From Megalonaias nervosa (Eukaryota; Mollusca; Bivalvia; Unionida; Unionidae), in contig JAECUM010003284.1 in NCBI GenBank assembly GCA_016617855.1, positions 1-64,000 on the forward strand: DNA of 64,000 nt. Reading direction: 5' to 3'. Positions 21,390 to 33,305 of this stretch are shown here, in pieces. The position numbers were made by a program, and so were the translations under genes. The notes under the pieces are model-generated. The model saw only the letters and a list, made by a program, of their open reading frames with translations. It ran no database searches and was not told where the DNA came from. Within the stretch, counting starts at the first letter, position 1; each line of letters starts with the position of its first letter.

Positions 21390-23807
21390 ATGTGATAAAA
21401 CTTTTATAATTCAGGATTTTAGTATGAGGATGTTATTATTTCAATTATTATTTAACATTGAAGATAAATTGTTTTTATTTCAACATATAAATTAGATTTC
21501 TTACTTTCATTTTCGTTAAGTTTGAAGATAATATTTATTTTAGGAATGTGATTTGCCTAAATAAATGTACCGGTATTTAGAACTCACTTTGTGCATTTTG
21601 TGATGTAGTCGTGAACTTATGGGTCGGCTTATGCACGGGTCATGCAGTTTTTCCTATTTTTACCTAGTGAAGTTGGGGGGGGGGTCGGCTTATACATGAA
21701 CAGGCTTATATGCTAGTATATATGGTACTTCCTGAAAAAATGAACACCTGGACATTCTTCCTTGAGGAAAATATTTCATACAAGACCTGTTTTAAATTAA
21801 TGTTTTCACTTTAAATCCTTCATTTATATTCATGTAATTGATTTCTGCAGTGTCTTCTGTCAATTTGGTAATCACACTTTGCAGTTAAAGTGTCTCTTTA
21901 AAACTTCTCATCTTTCAGCTTGGGTGTCGTCTTTGGCATCCAGTATTGGCATTTTGTGGCAGGTTTTCCACTGTGCTGATTTCCATAGGATAAAGCCATT
22001 GTAGATAATAAATCCTGATGGATATTTTGTCATCTTTATTGATATCCTCATGTTTACTTTAGTATATGTCTCTGTTATCATTATTATCACTACTTCTAAC
22101 CAAAATGACATTTACTTTTCACAAATATATTGCTACAAATGATGCCATATCATTGTATTGAAGATCTTACTTTTACTGTTCCCCATAATGGATGGTCATG
22201 TTTACAAAAAGTTCAACATCTTTTTATCAACAAAGTACACCAGACATGGTTTCACCACTCAGAAGTTGAAAGAAAAAAAATGGTGTTGTCTTGCTTGTGT
22301 AGAAATTCGTTTTGCCCCATAGAGCTTCATTCCGTTTTGTGGACTTCTATCTTCAGGTAGGAGAGCTTGCCCACTGCTTATTCTCATAATTCAAAATAAA
22401 AATTTAAGGAGTAGTTTTGGACATTCATGCGTTCAGTTCACACCATCAAACTAGCCTAGATCAGCTACCATGGTGTCCATGATCAGCACTTCACTTGACT
22501 TGCTTTGGCAGCGTAACTTTTAAAGTGTTGCTGTGCTGTATAGAACCTAAAACTCGATCTGACTGAAAAACGTACTTCTAACCCTAACTTAAATTTTAAA
22601 AAATCACATGTCTTAAAGCCAGATAATTCCTACAGAGTTATAATCGGTTGGAATGAAATAGTTTTTAAGCTGTCTGCTGGTGCCAAATAAGTAGACTCTT
22701 TCATCAGAAGCCTTACCATACCCGTAGTTTACCATGAAAAGTCCATAAATCCATCAAACACTTATTACTCAGATTAACAATCTCACCCATCATTCTCTTG
22801 GGTACACTTGGTGATGACTGCAGATGAATGAAATTTTCTAAATCAATTATTTTTAGACAGAAATTAAATTTAATAGCACCAAGTTTTCCTGAAGTGTAAC
22901 CCACACCAACACGGCGGATCGTATTCCAGTACATGGCGGCACTATGTCCATGCAGTTTCAAATGTAATATAAATTAAAAAAGAGAAATGAGTAAAAACAT
23001 TAAAAGTTTACTAGAATAGTTGAGAAGTGAAAATGAGTTCAGAACCTGAGGTTTTTTGCAAAGAGAATCTTGCTTCCAGCTAATTTCATCATTTTCACTA
23101 TTTAAATTACAAAAAGTTTTTCAAACAGTTCTTGATTAAATATTTGAATAACACTGAGAAAGTTCAATATTCCATTAAGATACTGTACACTGTGCATGGA
23201 CCCATAATTATTGTGGTTGAAAGGAGTGCGGACTGATATGATTAGAAGAAATTAAGGCTGCAACATTTTATCAAAGCTTCTAAACTTGTACATGATTTAA
23301 AATATTATAACCAAACTGATGCTGTTTAATCAGAATGATTAGGAACTCCACCTTTCCCCATATTTACCCATCAGGCTTACTGTACAGGTAGGTCCTGTGT
23401 CACAGACAGTAATGTTCATTTACATGTTTACCAATTTTATAAACATTTACAGGAAGTAATGAAACTAAACTCTATCACTTTGTTAGGTCAGCCTCAGCTT
23501 TGGCCAACATTATCTACAGCTAACTTATGGACCAAATATTTAATTTTCATTGAGGCATGACCTGAAATTTTTTGAAAAGAAACTTTTCAGCCCCCAACAG
23601 GCTTGAATGTTTTTTTATCTTGCTCTGATTGTAGTGAAAAAAATTTGATCATCATTTTAGTCAAAGAAAAAAATTACCTTGTAATAAAAGGAACAGAAAT
23701 ATTCATGGACAGAAAGAAAAATCCAAGGCCCACAACCCTAATAAATGTTCAATCCCTTATTGCCATATGCTAACTCCATTTGATGAGATCATAAATAAAA
23801 GCAACCA

Positions 23808-23892
23808 AAGTTATATGCTTTCCTGATAAATGCCTATTTTCTCAATTTAAGCAATAGATAAATGCCTATTTCCTCAATTTAAGCAATAAATG
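23808..23892. repeat. 34-bp-scale direct duplication
   Basis: ATAAATGCCTATTTNCTCAA followed by TTTAAGCAATA occurs twice head to tail. Confidence 0.85.
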
Positions 23893-26122
23893 CACCAGCA
23901 ATGACAGCAATGTTACCATAAAGGACTGCCACACACTGTGATGTTACTGGCTAAATGAGTATATCTGTAAACAAAGGAAGGAAAGTACTTTATTATGGCT
24001 ATTATCATGTTTTGGAGTTTAGTAATGTATCTTATTACTTCATAAATCTTGCTTTATGAGGATTACTATGGGGTTTAGTTCCAGTGAAATGCAGCTTTGG
24101 GCCTTTGCTATATAACTTGTTAAAAGCTAACATGTGACAAGGAAATTATTGATGTCTTTTTAAAGCAGCTTGTTTATAAGCATCATAGAGTTCTTTCCCG
24201 TCTGAGAGAAGCAACAGGCCATCATGATGGGCCAGGGGGCTTTTTACCAGTTTTGATACCATTATTGCAAAATAAGAAACAATGGGTTATTTTTGAAAAT
24301 TTTAGAGCCATAATGTAATCCATTGAGAATCTCTTAATTTTGCGCTTGCTGCTTGGAAGAAAATGCATGTCATTTTGTTGTTGATCACTGGAGGCCCATT
24401 ACTGAATTCAGTTTATTTGTATCATATACACTTTTATTGCAAGAAACTGACATCTGCCCATCCCAGTGATATCGTTGTTGTATGACCACATGCATCAACA
24501 CTCAGTCCATTATGAACAGACTCTGCTTTGCTACAGTGTGCTGCACCAGCATGTTAGGGCCTGCTCAGATTGGTTTAAATACTTAGTAGAACAATCGGTG
24601 TGTAGACTCCAACCTGCCAGGATCTCAGTTTGCAGTCAGGTGTATGTTAAACACCAGCAAGTGCACTATGAGGAGGTATCACAGTTATTTTAGCTAGGAA
24701 TGTATCAATCTGTGTTTGAGAATATCAGTATTTCGTGATGATACCATATATTGTATCAGTACCGCATATTGTGATGCATGTGATACAAACTAAGAACTGA
24801 AGATGCTTATGTAAATTTATAAATTCATTCACTCTTGAAATTGGAGAAAATTATGAGATTTATTGACTAACTAGTTAGCTGTTTAGATACCCACCTTAAT
24901 GCAGAAGATATCATGTATTGATGCTATTCTTCCAACTTGGATGGGTTTCCTTAAAAGCTGGGAGCCAGGTGATTTACCCAGCTACTTTTGCTTTACAACA
25001 GGCTACTTTAAAAAAATTAATTATCCCTGTTTGGGGAGGTCCCACAAATCCCTCACCTACTTTGGCAACTACTCACCCTCCAGCATTAAATCAAATGGGG
25101 GACCCTGCAACTGTCCATTTATTCCTAATTTTATTTCTTCACAGTAACTTGAGTTCTTCAACATCTGCCATTACTAACTTTGAAAATAGCATACATTTGG
25201 GACAGGGAAGAAACCTGTCAATTTCTGGCTTAAAAGTTAAAGGTCAAGGTTACTTTGACTGAAAGAAGGAAAACTGTTTCCCAGCTATTTAATAAACTTG
25301 ACTTCTACACCAGATACTGTGACCAAACTTTGTAAATAGCTTGCAGTTATGAGAAACATTTTGTTGTTGAAATCTCAAAGGTCATGGTCAGTTACACTAT
25401 GAAGAAAACTTTCCACACAAAATCTTGAATTTATTATCACCTACTTCAACAAATCTTTGTGTTTGGCTCCCATTGGGATGAGCAAGACACCTATTTTATT
25501 TTGGGCCGACTTGCAAAAGTAATGATTTTCACAGAACTTCTTAATGGTAGGTTCTGTACCAGATGACTTGACTAAACACTGAAGATGGTTTTGTATTCAG
25601 AAAAGCACAACACCTTATTGATTTTGTGGTTAAAATATCAGAGCAGAGCTCTGTTTGAGATTTGTACTGGGTATTTTAATCCCCAGTTTGGAACTAATTG
25701 CATATCTTTAAGTTTGCTGGAGTATTTTGTGAATAATGTTCTGAACCATCAAAACATCAGCCATCCCTTTTACAGTGTAATAAACTGATTTGTAACCAAG
25801 ACTAATTAGTTTGCCTTTATTTGTATGGCTCAGTTTGAGTGATTGTTCTTACAGTCATCAAGCACTTGTCCCAGCAGTTCATATTAATTGCAAGGACCAT
25901 AATAAAACATGGACTGGGCTTACAAGAGTTTGTTGGTACCTGGCCAAAATTATCAAGCCAGTGTCAATGGCTGGTAACTGATAAAATACCTTTCCTTTGT
26001 TAACCAGTGATGTCATTTATAATGCAAATAACAGTTTGGAAAATCCAGTGATTGGTTTGTAGTTTCATATCTGCACGGTGCATTATGGGTAAACTGTGAA
26101 AAGAATTTGTTCTTTACTCAAA

Positions 26123-26384
26123 GATGACACTTGACAGTTATCAATGGTCTCATGACCACCACAAAATCAACAGGATGACGCTTGATAGTTATCAATGGTC
26201 TCATGACCACCAGAATTACAACAGGATGACGCTTGATAGTTATCAATGATCTTATGACCACCAGAATTACAACAGGATGATGCTTGATAGTTATCAATGA
26301 TCTCATGACCACCAGAATTACAACAACAAGATGACGCTTGATAGTTATCAATGGTCTCATGACCACCAGAATTACAACAGGTGA
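26123..26384. repeat. Minisatellite, 51-54-bp unit, five copies
   Basis: Units begin at 26123, 26174, 26225, 26276 and 26330 (spacings 51, 51, 51, 54). The core is GATGACGCTTGATAGTTATC, then AATGGTCTCATGACCACCAG and AATTACAACA. Because every spacing is a multiple of three, a minus-strand frame stays open across the array, with a ~17-residue repeat. No protein family is recognised. Confidence 0.95.
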
Positions 26385-27865
26385 CTTCCTTGTTTTAAAT
26401 GCAAGAAATTTATAGAATATGGTCAAGGTCAAAGACAGAACTAAAGTTACAGTGCTTTGCAGAAGATTTTATTTGCTCTTCAAAAGAAATTTCCAAAACT
26501 ATCAATTTTTCCCCCACCAAATGACCCAAAGGTTCTATTGATGAACTGTCAGCTTTTATTAGCATGGTTTAGGAACCCCAAAAATGAAAGTACATGTATC
26601 AGTTTATTCCTTAAGTGTGCAGTGAGAGATAAATGTTTTAAGCATGTGTAGTTTGAAAATTGCACTGGCTTGCATGGTTTTCTTAACACAGAAACACATA
26701 CATGGAAAGGTTTGGTTTGAGCTTTTGGAAATTGAAAGCTATTGAAACTTCAGCATTAAAAAGTTTCCAAAGATTTGCTATTGAATTAATACCATGTGTT
26801 CATAAAAGCTTCACAGTCACAGTTGTAACAGTCTAATGTCAGAAGATAAAAATGTCTATGATTTTTCCATGTTTACAATGGAACGATCTTGAAATGTGGA
26901 CCCAATGGGTTTTTTTGAGTGAGGGCCACAAGGGGGACTAGTTCCATGCAACTTATTGTGCCACACTCTTTAAAAAAACTTACTATTAATATTTTTATCA
27001 TTATTTTATTATATTATTGTTATTATTATAAAGTGTAAACATGACTGGTGGATGCTAAACTGTATCATGTCAGTATAAGAGTAGAAACACAAAGAATAGA
27101 CTCTATAGTGTCAGTGCTATAGAAGTTGCTGTCATTTTTCAAAGAGGTTTGTCGAAACAAAAGACAATGCCACCTCATCTGTGATTGAGGTCTATATGAG
27201 GTTATCTACCCTCTGTTGGAAGTTGGTTCCCAACGTAAAACAAATCGCTGAGATAAAATGGTATTGAGCAAATCATGCACGTATTGGACATGCATACCCG
27301 ACTGCATACCTCTGGAAGGTGGACCACAACCACAATGCATATTATACCAGTGTCAACTGACATTGAAACACATTTTTGTCGAGTTTATCAAAATCCACCC
27401 TGTGAGATAGAAGTATTTTGATTTTAACTCATTGGAGAAACTTTATGGTGTTTAAGGAATTTTATTTACATAGCAAATTTTGGCCACATGTTGGAGTGAT
27501 TTTACATGCTTCACCAGGATTTCTTATTTATACACCTCTTACAGAATTGTAATTTGTTTACTGTGTAGCCTTTATCATTTTGTATTTTATGGTTATGTTG
27601 TTTTTAAAAGTCTTTACATAACCCCAATTTGTTTCTTGGGGTGGGGATCAGTTCTTTTATTGACATTTTTAGAAGTTAAGTTTTGATTGGTACCATATGG
27701 TCATATTTGTACAGTTTTTCTGGTAAATGCAAATACATAAATACTGTTTCAAAGATGTTGACTATTATTTACCATTAAAGTATATCATTACTTTTTTTTT
27801 TGCAGTTGAGCATGTTATAATTAAACAGATCTGTAATTTTCGGTATTTGGTCCTTTATACTGTAG

Positions 27866-28019
27866 GTGAGGATGGTAAGGCAGTATCAATAGACAAGGAT
27901 AAATTGTCACCGGAAGATAGAAAGAAATTTGACGATGGCTGGCAGAACAATGCCTTCAATCAATATGCCAGTGATATGATCTCACTGCATAGATCTCTGC
28001 CGGATGTACGGGACTCTGA
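27866..28019 (+). CDS. GALNT: GALNT coding exon 2 (pre-catalytic segment)
   Basis: This 154-bp exon encodes residues 130-179 and parts of two split codons. The acceptor is TGTAG at 27861-27865 and the donor GTAAGT begins at 28020 (phase 2). The protein reads through an acidic/Lys-rich linker into FNQYASDMISLHRSLPDVR (residues 159-177). This matches the conserved segment just before the catalytic domain of GALNT enzymes: a Phe-Asn start, a Ser-Asp pair and Arg-x-x-x-Asp-x-Arg before the first conserved cysteine. An open frame continues upstream of the acceptor, but it lacks family similarity and follows a T-rich tract, so it is intron. The long flanking introns (12.6 kb and 4.7 kb) are filled with repeats. 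Confidence 0.93.
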
Positions 28020-28082
28020 GTAAGTGGATATTTGTATTTTATGATGTGTAGTCATTTATGTAAAAATATATGAAATTATGAT

Positions 28083-28285
28083 TGTTTGACATTTAGTAAC
28101 AAGTAAGAGTAATTATGTTTGCTTGTCATGTAATAAGTAAGAGTGATTATGTTTGCTTGGCATGTAATAACAAGAGTAATTATGTTTGTTGGCATGCAAT
28201 AACAAGAGTAATTATGTTTGGCATGTAATAACAAGTAAGAGTAATTATGTTTGGCATGTAATAACAAGTAAGAGTAATTATCAGA
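28083..28285. repeat. Minisatellite, ~26-37-bp unit, about seven copies
   Basis: TAAGAGTAATTATGTTTG and GGCATGTAATAACAAG alternate with length changes, starting about 65 bp after the exon 2 donor. Confidence 0.92.
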
Positions 28286-29265
28286 GACACTTTCTGTACA
28301 AGGCCTCAATCAGCATTGAAATATAAATACATGTAGTTGGTTTTCTTGACAAATGAGGAAAAATATGAGCAGTTCTTAGCTGTGACTGTCTAAATGCAAG
28401 CTTTTTATCTTTTGACAAATTGCAAGATGTGCTGCTAATATATCACATCTTAAAAAAATCCTAAAACCTTAAACTGAAAAAATATTAAACACAAAGTCAT
28501 AAATAAAATAAACATTATCAGTTAAATCTGAAGCTCACACTCCATATTTTAACACAAATACATTGCTTAATTCTTATTAATGATAGAATTACCAAAGTAT
28601 CACAATTTCAAATTAGTGTTGTTTGTGTTTTTTTCTCATTTTGCATAACAAACAAACAAATCATTTGTGTTCAGACCCAAACTTAACTCAAAATTCCAGC
28701 CCTTCCATCATTAAACTTTTCTCTATGCCAAAACTTACTCGAAGATTTTCTGACCATTCAGAAGGCAGCATTTGTACATTTTGAGTATGATTTCAAAGTC
28801 CGGAGTGACATCTTTCACTTGCAATGCTGAGTGTTTTTATGACATAGAGGTCTGGCCCATCTGTCATAAATTTGTACTAAACTCCAGAGCTCGCTCCAAA
28901 CATATACTGACCAAATTAAAAGGATGCTTTTAAACATTTTGAGCAAGTTTTCCAAGTATTGAGTAACTTTTTTACTCAAAATGGTGAGTAAACTTGTATG
29001 ACAAATAATACTTGTGTTTGAAATCATCCCAGACCATCCATGATAAAATTTTATTCAACTGCAAATATTACTTGAAAAGAATCTGACCAATAAGAACACA
29101 GCATTCACACATTCCAAGTAAGATTTTGAAAGCTAAAGTAACATCCATTACTCGGAATGCTAAGACACGTTTTATGACAGAGACTGAAAAATAATTTGAT
29201 TAGAATTAGAATGTGTACTAATACTTAGTCATAATATGATACACACTGTGTTACTTGGGTGGTGA

Positions 29266-29268
<3 letters not shown>

Positions 29269-29324
<56 letters not shown>
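29269..29324. repeat. (TA)n microsatellite, ~56 bp
   Basis: An alternating TA run with no interruptions. Confidence 0.98.
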
Positions 29325-29326
<2 letters not shown>

Positions 29327-30235
29327 CACAATATGTTTTGTATAGGTAGCAAGCAGGTGCTACAGATTATGTTGTGAAAAAAGAGTGATGTGAAAATGCA
29401 TATCACAGTATTCCTGCCTTCTATGTTTCTCATTGTCATTGTGTGAGTCGTGTCTGTTGCTTTGTTGGCATTATAAGTATGCAGCAAGGTTACTCATAGT
29501 GCCTGAACATATTGTTACCATTTTGTGGATTTCACATATGGTTTTTATACTAACTGTGCAATGTTTTTGTAATTAATCGATTGCTGGAACCTGAAATATT
29601 TCCAGCCTGGAGCCTTAAAAACAGCCAAGGGGTTCATATTTCCAATTTCATGGGCTATTTTTCTCTTTGCAAAGAATTGTGGGATTGGAAGTTGTTTCAT
29701 ATAGACATTAAATCTACACTTTATCTTTCATACATGAATTTTTATTAAAAAAGTAGAAATGTTAATAATGATACTTGAGTTATAAACAATTATGATGTTT
29801 TGTCACTGAGACCAGTGGTTTCTCTTGCTCTTTAGTTAAATCAATCTGATAACTAATGTCTGAAAAAAGATTTTAAAAAAACCATAAAGAACACTGCTAA
29901 AATCTTAAATATGTTTGTTGATGAGATATAAATCTTTTCTCAAGCGTAAAATATGTACATCCTGATGCATCACCTTCAGATGTTACTGCATCAGTGTATT
30001 GGGATACAGTATATTGGGAATATTGAAGCAGTAATGCAGATATTAAATATATTATCATATTTTTTTGGCAATGCCAGTACATAACAGTGACTTGTTACAA
30101 GTGATCAAAAATAAAACAGTGATGAAAAGTTCAAAGGTTTGTATGCCTATTGCTGAGGCAACATAACAGCACTTCATTAAAATGCTGTCCATGGAAACCG
30201 TATGTAAAGTGCTCTGTCATTATAATGTTGTCCAT

Positions 30236-30558
30236 GACTGCTCCAGTGGGCAAAGTGGTTAGAGCATCTGCCTCAACTGCAGGAGGTCGCAGGTTCAAAC
30301 TCCGGCCCAGTCATACCAAAGACTTATAAAAATGGTACTAGCAGCTGCCTCGCTTGGTGATCAGCATTAAGAGGTTAGTGTTAGGACTGGTTGGCCTGGT
30401 GTCAGAATAATGTGACTGGGTGGGAAATTGTGCTAGATGTCTGTGGCATGATGCCCCAGTAGTAGACATCACTATAAACTGCTACACTTCAGACATTGTA
30501 GCGTTATGACTTAAAAATGATTAAAGCTATGTTAAATATCCAAATCACACACACACAT
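30236..30558 (+). mobile_element. tRNA-derived SINE with target-site duplication (family C)
   Basis: A tRNA-like head has an A-box GGGCAAAGTGGTTAGAGC and a B-box GGTTCAAACTC (30292-30302). A ~200-bp body follows, ending in ATTAAAGCTATGTTAAATAT and a (CA)n tail. AATGTTGTCCAT (30224-30235) before it and AATGCTGTCCAT (30559-30570) after it match at 11 of 12 positions, supporting insertion with target duplication. Confidence 0.85.
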
Positions 30559-30570
30559 AATGCTGTCCAT

Positions 30571-31115
30571 AGAAGCCATATAGTATACTACCTTATAGTG
30601 AAACTGCCTCATAGTGAAGTACATGATACTTAAAGGACTCACAGTACTAATTCAGTTCCCATAAATAAACCTATGCAAACACCATGATATTAAAAATTCA
30701 ATGACTTTAAATTTCTGAGTGCTCATAATCAAACCTATATTTATCAGTATAGATGAAACCTGGATGTCAGCTTCTGTGTAGAGGAAAGGATATGGGACGT
30801 GGCGTTTTCTGGACCTGCATGTGTTTGAAACGTGCTTTCAATTCCGCACCAAAGAGTCGGGTGCTGATTTTAGTACTGAGTGTTCCAAACTCGAGATTGT
30901 TAAAGGACTGAAATTCCATCAACAAAACAATGTCTCTAATTTTTTTTCACTTACAACTAGGATAAGCTCTCAAAAGATTCTTTTTCCTAAAACATAACTT
31001 ATATTATTAACCAATCCTGGTCAGCCAAACCCATATATACTCTATTTTATGTTCACCCATTTCCAGGCTGGTTCCCATTTTTCCATATAATTAGTACCAT
31101 GTGTCCTATATACAC
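30571..31115 (+). repeat. Direct repeat pair, copy 1
   Basis: From about 30640 it matches 32009-32510 closely (GGATGTCAGCTTCTGTGTAG, GATAAGCTCTCAAAAGATTC, ACCAATCCTGGTCAGCCAAA). The leading ACCTTATAGTGAAACTGCCT motif instead matches sequence just after copy 2 (32540 on). Confidence 0.9.
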
Positions 31116-32008
31116 CCTTGATTTTCTTGACAGCCCTAGGAATAGTATAGTTCTAGAGATAAGTAAGCAGTGTGCATAGTTCTGCTTGTCAAAGATTACA
31201 TTAGTGACTATTAAATTATATTGCAAGTTCATGTTCACCTAAAGAGCAATGGTGCAATTCAGGCAACATTTAAATATTTGAGCTTTATTAAGAAAATCAG
31301 AAAATAATATTAACATAAAGCTAACAAGAGTCATTTTTTTTAATATCACCGTTTATTTTTCTTCAATTTGGTACTGAAGAATATTACCAGCCTTGTCATA
31401 TTATGTAATTAATGAGTAAAAGGTCAAGGTGACCATCTATATGTACATGTATTATTACAGAAAAAGAGATTTAAATGACAAAAATTGCCTAAAATTCCCC
31501 CCCCCCCAGACATATAATTTAAAACTAAAGTAAGGTAGACATAAGTCCATTAAAATGCAAAATATAAAGATTCAAAACATTCACTGAAAGAAATTAGTGG
31601 GATGCAAAGTCATGGGAGGTCATCATTAAGAATGGTGGAAGAGACCTAAGTGATCATATCTGAAGCATTATGTTTCAAAACACAACTAGGAAATATCACA
31701 TTGCTTACTATAATTATTTTATAAATAGTAAATTGTATAAATTTTATATATGTGTTGCTGAGATATGAACCCAAGTGCAAAACACTCAACCTAACATAGT
31801 CAAATCTACACATTGTTTCCCCTCCCCCCCTTTTTTACAACAGTTGATATATCTGAATATGTGTTTAATATCCCATTGAAAGTCACTATGTGGTTTACAA
31901 AAGATATTAATTTTGCTTGTTATCCACAAATATGACTGCATTTATAGTAAAGTTAATTGCACTTGCATATGTGGAGTCACTGTATTGCTTAGCTGTCTAT
32001 AGAATTCA

Positions 32009-32585
32009 CTGTACTAATTCAGTTCCCATAGCAAACTTGTACAAACACCATAATATTAAAAATTCAATAACTTTAAATTAATGGGTGCTCATGATCAAAC
32101 CAATATTTATCAGTATAGATGAAACCTGGATGTCAGCTTCTGTGTAGAGGAAAGGAATGAACCGCTGCATTTTCTGGACCTGCATGTGTTGGAAATGTAT
32201 GCTTTCAGTTCCACACCAAAGAGTCAGGTGCTGATTTTATTAATGAGTGTTCCAAACTCAAGACTGTTAAAGGACTGAAATTCCATCAATAAAACAATGT
32301 CTCTATTTTTAACATACAATTAGGATAAGCTCTCAAAAGATTCTTTTTCCTAAAACATAACTTACATTATTAACCAATCCTGGTCAGCCAAACCCATATA
32401 TACTCTTTTATGTTCACCCATTTCCAGGCTGGTTCCCAATTTTCCATATAATTATAATTCCATATAATTCCATATAATTAGTACCATGTGTCCTATAGTA
32501 CCCCCTCCTTTTAATACTGCCCATGGGAGCCACAGAGTACACCACCTTATAGTGAGACTGCTTTATAATGAAGTACATCACATAA
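32009..32585 (+). repeat. Direct repeat pair, copy 2
   Basis: It is the second copy of the ~480-bp segment, ending about 110 bp before GALNT exon 3 (32696). A short internal triplication of CCATATAATT is unique to this copy (around 32450-32478). Confidence 0.9.
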
Positions 32586-32695
32586 TTTTAATAGAATCCA
32601 TGACCATACATGCATTATAAAAGGAAGTGAAGGTCCTAAACTGAGGGAGTTGTTATAGTTAAAGAGAAGATAATACCTGTCAATTCTTTTTCCAG

Positions 32696-32862
32696 ATGCA
32701 AGACAGAAAAGTACAAAGACAATCTTCCGGACACAAGTGTAGTGATCTGTTTTCACAATGAGGCATGGACTGTACTGTTACGAACTGTTCACAGCGTACT
32801 TGACCGGTCACCTCCACACCTTATTCGAGAGATCATTCTGGTTGATGACTTCTCAGATATGG
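32696..32862 (+). CDS. GALNT: GALNT coding exon 3 (start of the GT-A catalytic domain)
   Basis: This 167-bp exon encodes residues 181-235 plus one base of the next codon. The acceptor is TTTTTCCAG (AG at 32694-32695) and the donor is GTAAGT at 32863-32868. It carries the first conserved Cys (181), the [13 protein letters not shown] core (192-204), [16 protein letters not shown] (207-222) and [10 protein letters not shown] (225-234). These are hallmark GT27 family motifs. In the family the FHNEAW strand and the VDD loop help form the UDP-GalNAc site. The DxH metal site, the WGGE motif and the lectin domain lie further downstream and were not found here. Spelling in the VDDFSD loop resembles several GALNT subfamilies, so no number is assigned. 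Confidence 0.97.
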
Positions 32863-33164
32863 GTAAGTCATATGAAAATGATTCTACCTTCCCTCCCCAT
32901 TTGAAACTTTCAGAAAGACTAGAGAATTGACAAAATTTATTAGTGTGTTTCATTCATGTGAACATGCATTCATCATTGGATTTGCCCACATCCATCTGCA
33001 TCGGTTTATCCCCTGCAACATGTTGACTGATAGTGGGGATCTTTATTTAGATGGTTGTTATTGGTAATTGCCATCAGATTATTTGTTATTGAGACAAATA
33101 TATCAGGGATGTAGCTCTTACTTCCCTGCACATTTTGACACTGCAAAACTTCCAAAAGTAAAGT

Positions 33165-33305
33165 GCAAGACCTATAATCCAAGGATCACAGGTTAGATAC
33201 CCACCCAGGCAGGCCCAGTTAATTTGTTTCAATGTGTCTTTGGAAAAGGCATGTAGCTCCTGTTTCCTCAGCATGATGTAGCTGACTTGTATGAGTTTTG
33301 AGTAT
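33165..33305 (+). mobile_element. SINE fragment (family B)
   Basis: It contains ACCTATAATCCAAGGATCAC, a B-box-like GGTTAGATACCCACCCAGGC and the body words GTAGCTCCTGTTTCCTCA and GATGTAGC. These are shared with 43628-43795, 46262-46395 and 54099-54235. Confidence 0.65.

Larger units (their letters stand above)
19492..21725 (+). mobile_element. Pogo-like (Tc1/mariner superfamily) DNA transposon, internally deleted
   Basis: The ends CTGTATATACTCGCGTATAA (continuing GC) and TTATATGCTAGTATATATGG (preceded by GC) form 22-bp inverted repeats with 18 matches. They are flanked by TA on both sides (19490-19491 and 21726-21727), the expected target duplication for this superfamily. Subterminal GGYTTAT words recur near both ends. 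Inside lie a TATA-like box, an open frame for a Brinker/CENP-B-like DNA-binding domain, and a disabled C-terminal transposase fragment. The catalytic middle is missing, so the element is non-autonomous. Confidence 0.9.
15244..27865 (+). other. GALNT intron 1
   Basis: This 12.6-kb intron has a GTAAGT donor and a TAG acceptor, both matching the protein frame. It contains a degenerate MITE, minisatellites, a long (TA)n tract and a complete pogo-like transposon, listed separately. In 21.73-26.1 kb I see only AT-rich unique-looking sequence, a 34-bp duplication near 23.82-23.89 kb, and a weak mollusc-type dispersed repeat near 24.9-25.4 kb. The stretch 17.4-18.88 kb shows nothing recognisable. Confidence 0.85.
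28020..32695 (+). other. GALNT intron 2
   Basis: This 4.7-kb intron has GTAAGT/CAG borders. It contains a 31-37-bp minisatellite, a (TA)n tract, one SINE with target duplication and a ~480-bp direct repeat pair. The stretch 28.3-29.27 kb and most of 29.33-30.2 kb show no gene or named element. Confidence 0.85.

Noticed and set aside
26123..26384. CRISPR-like array
   Set aside because: Units are contiguous with no unique spacers, and the genome is eukaryotic; it is a minisatellite.
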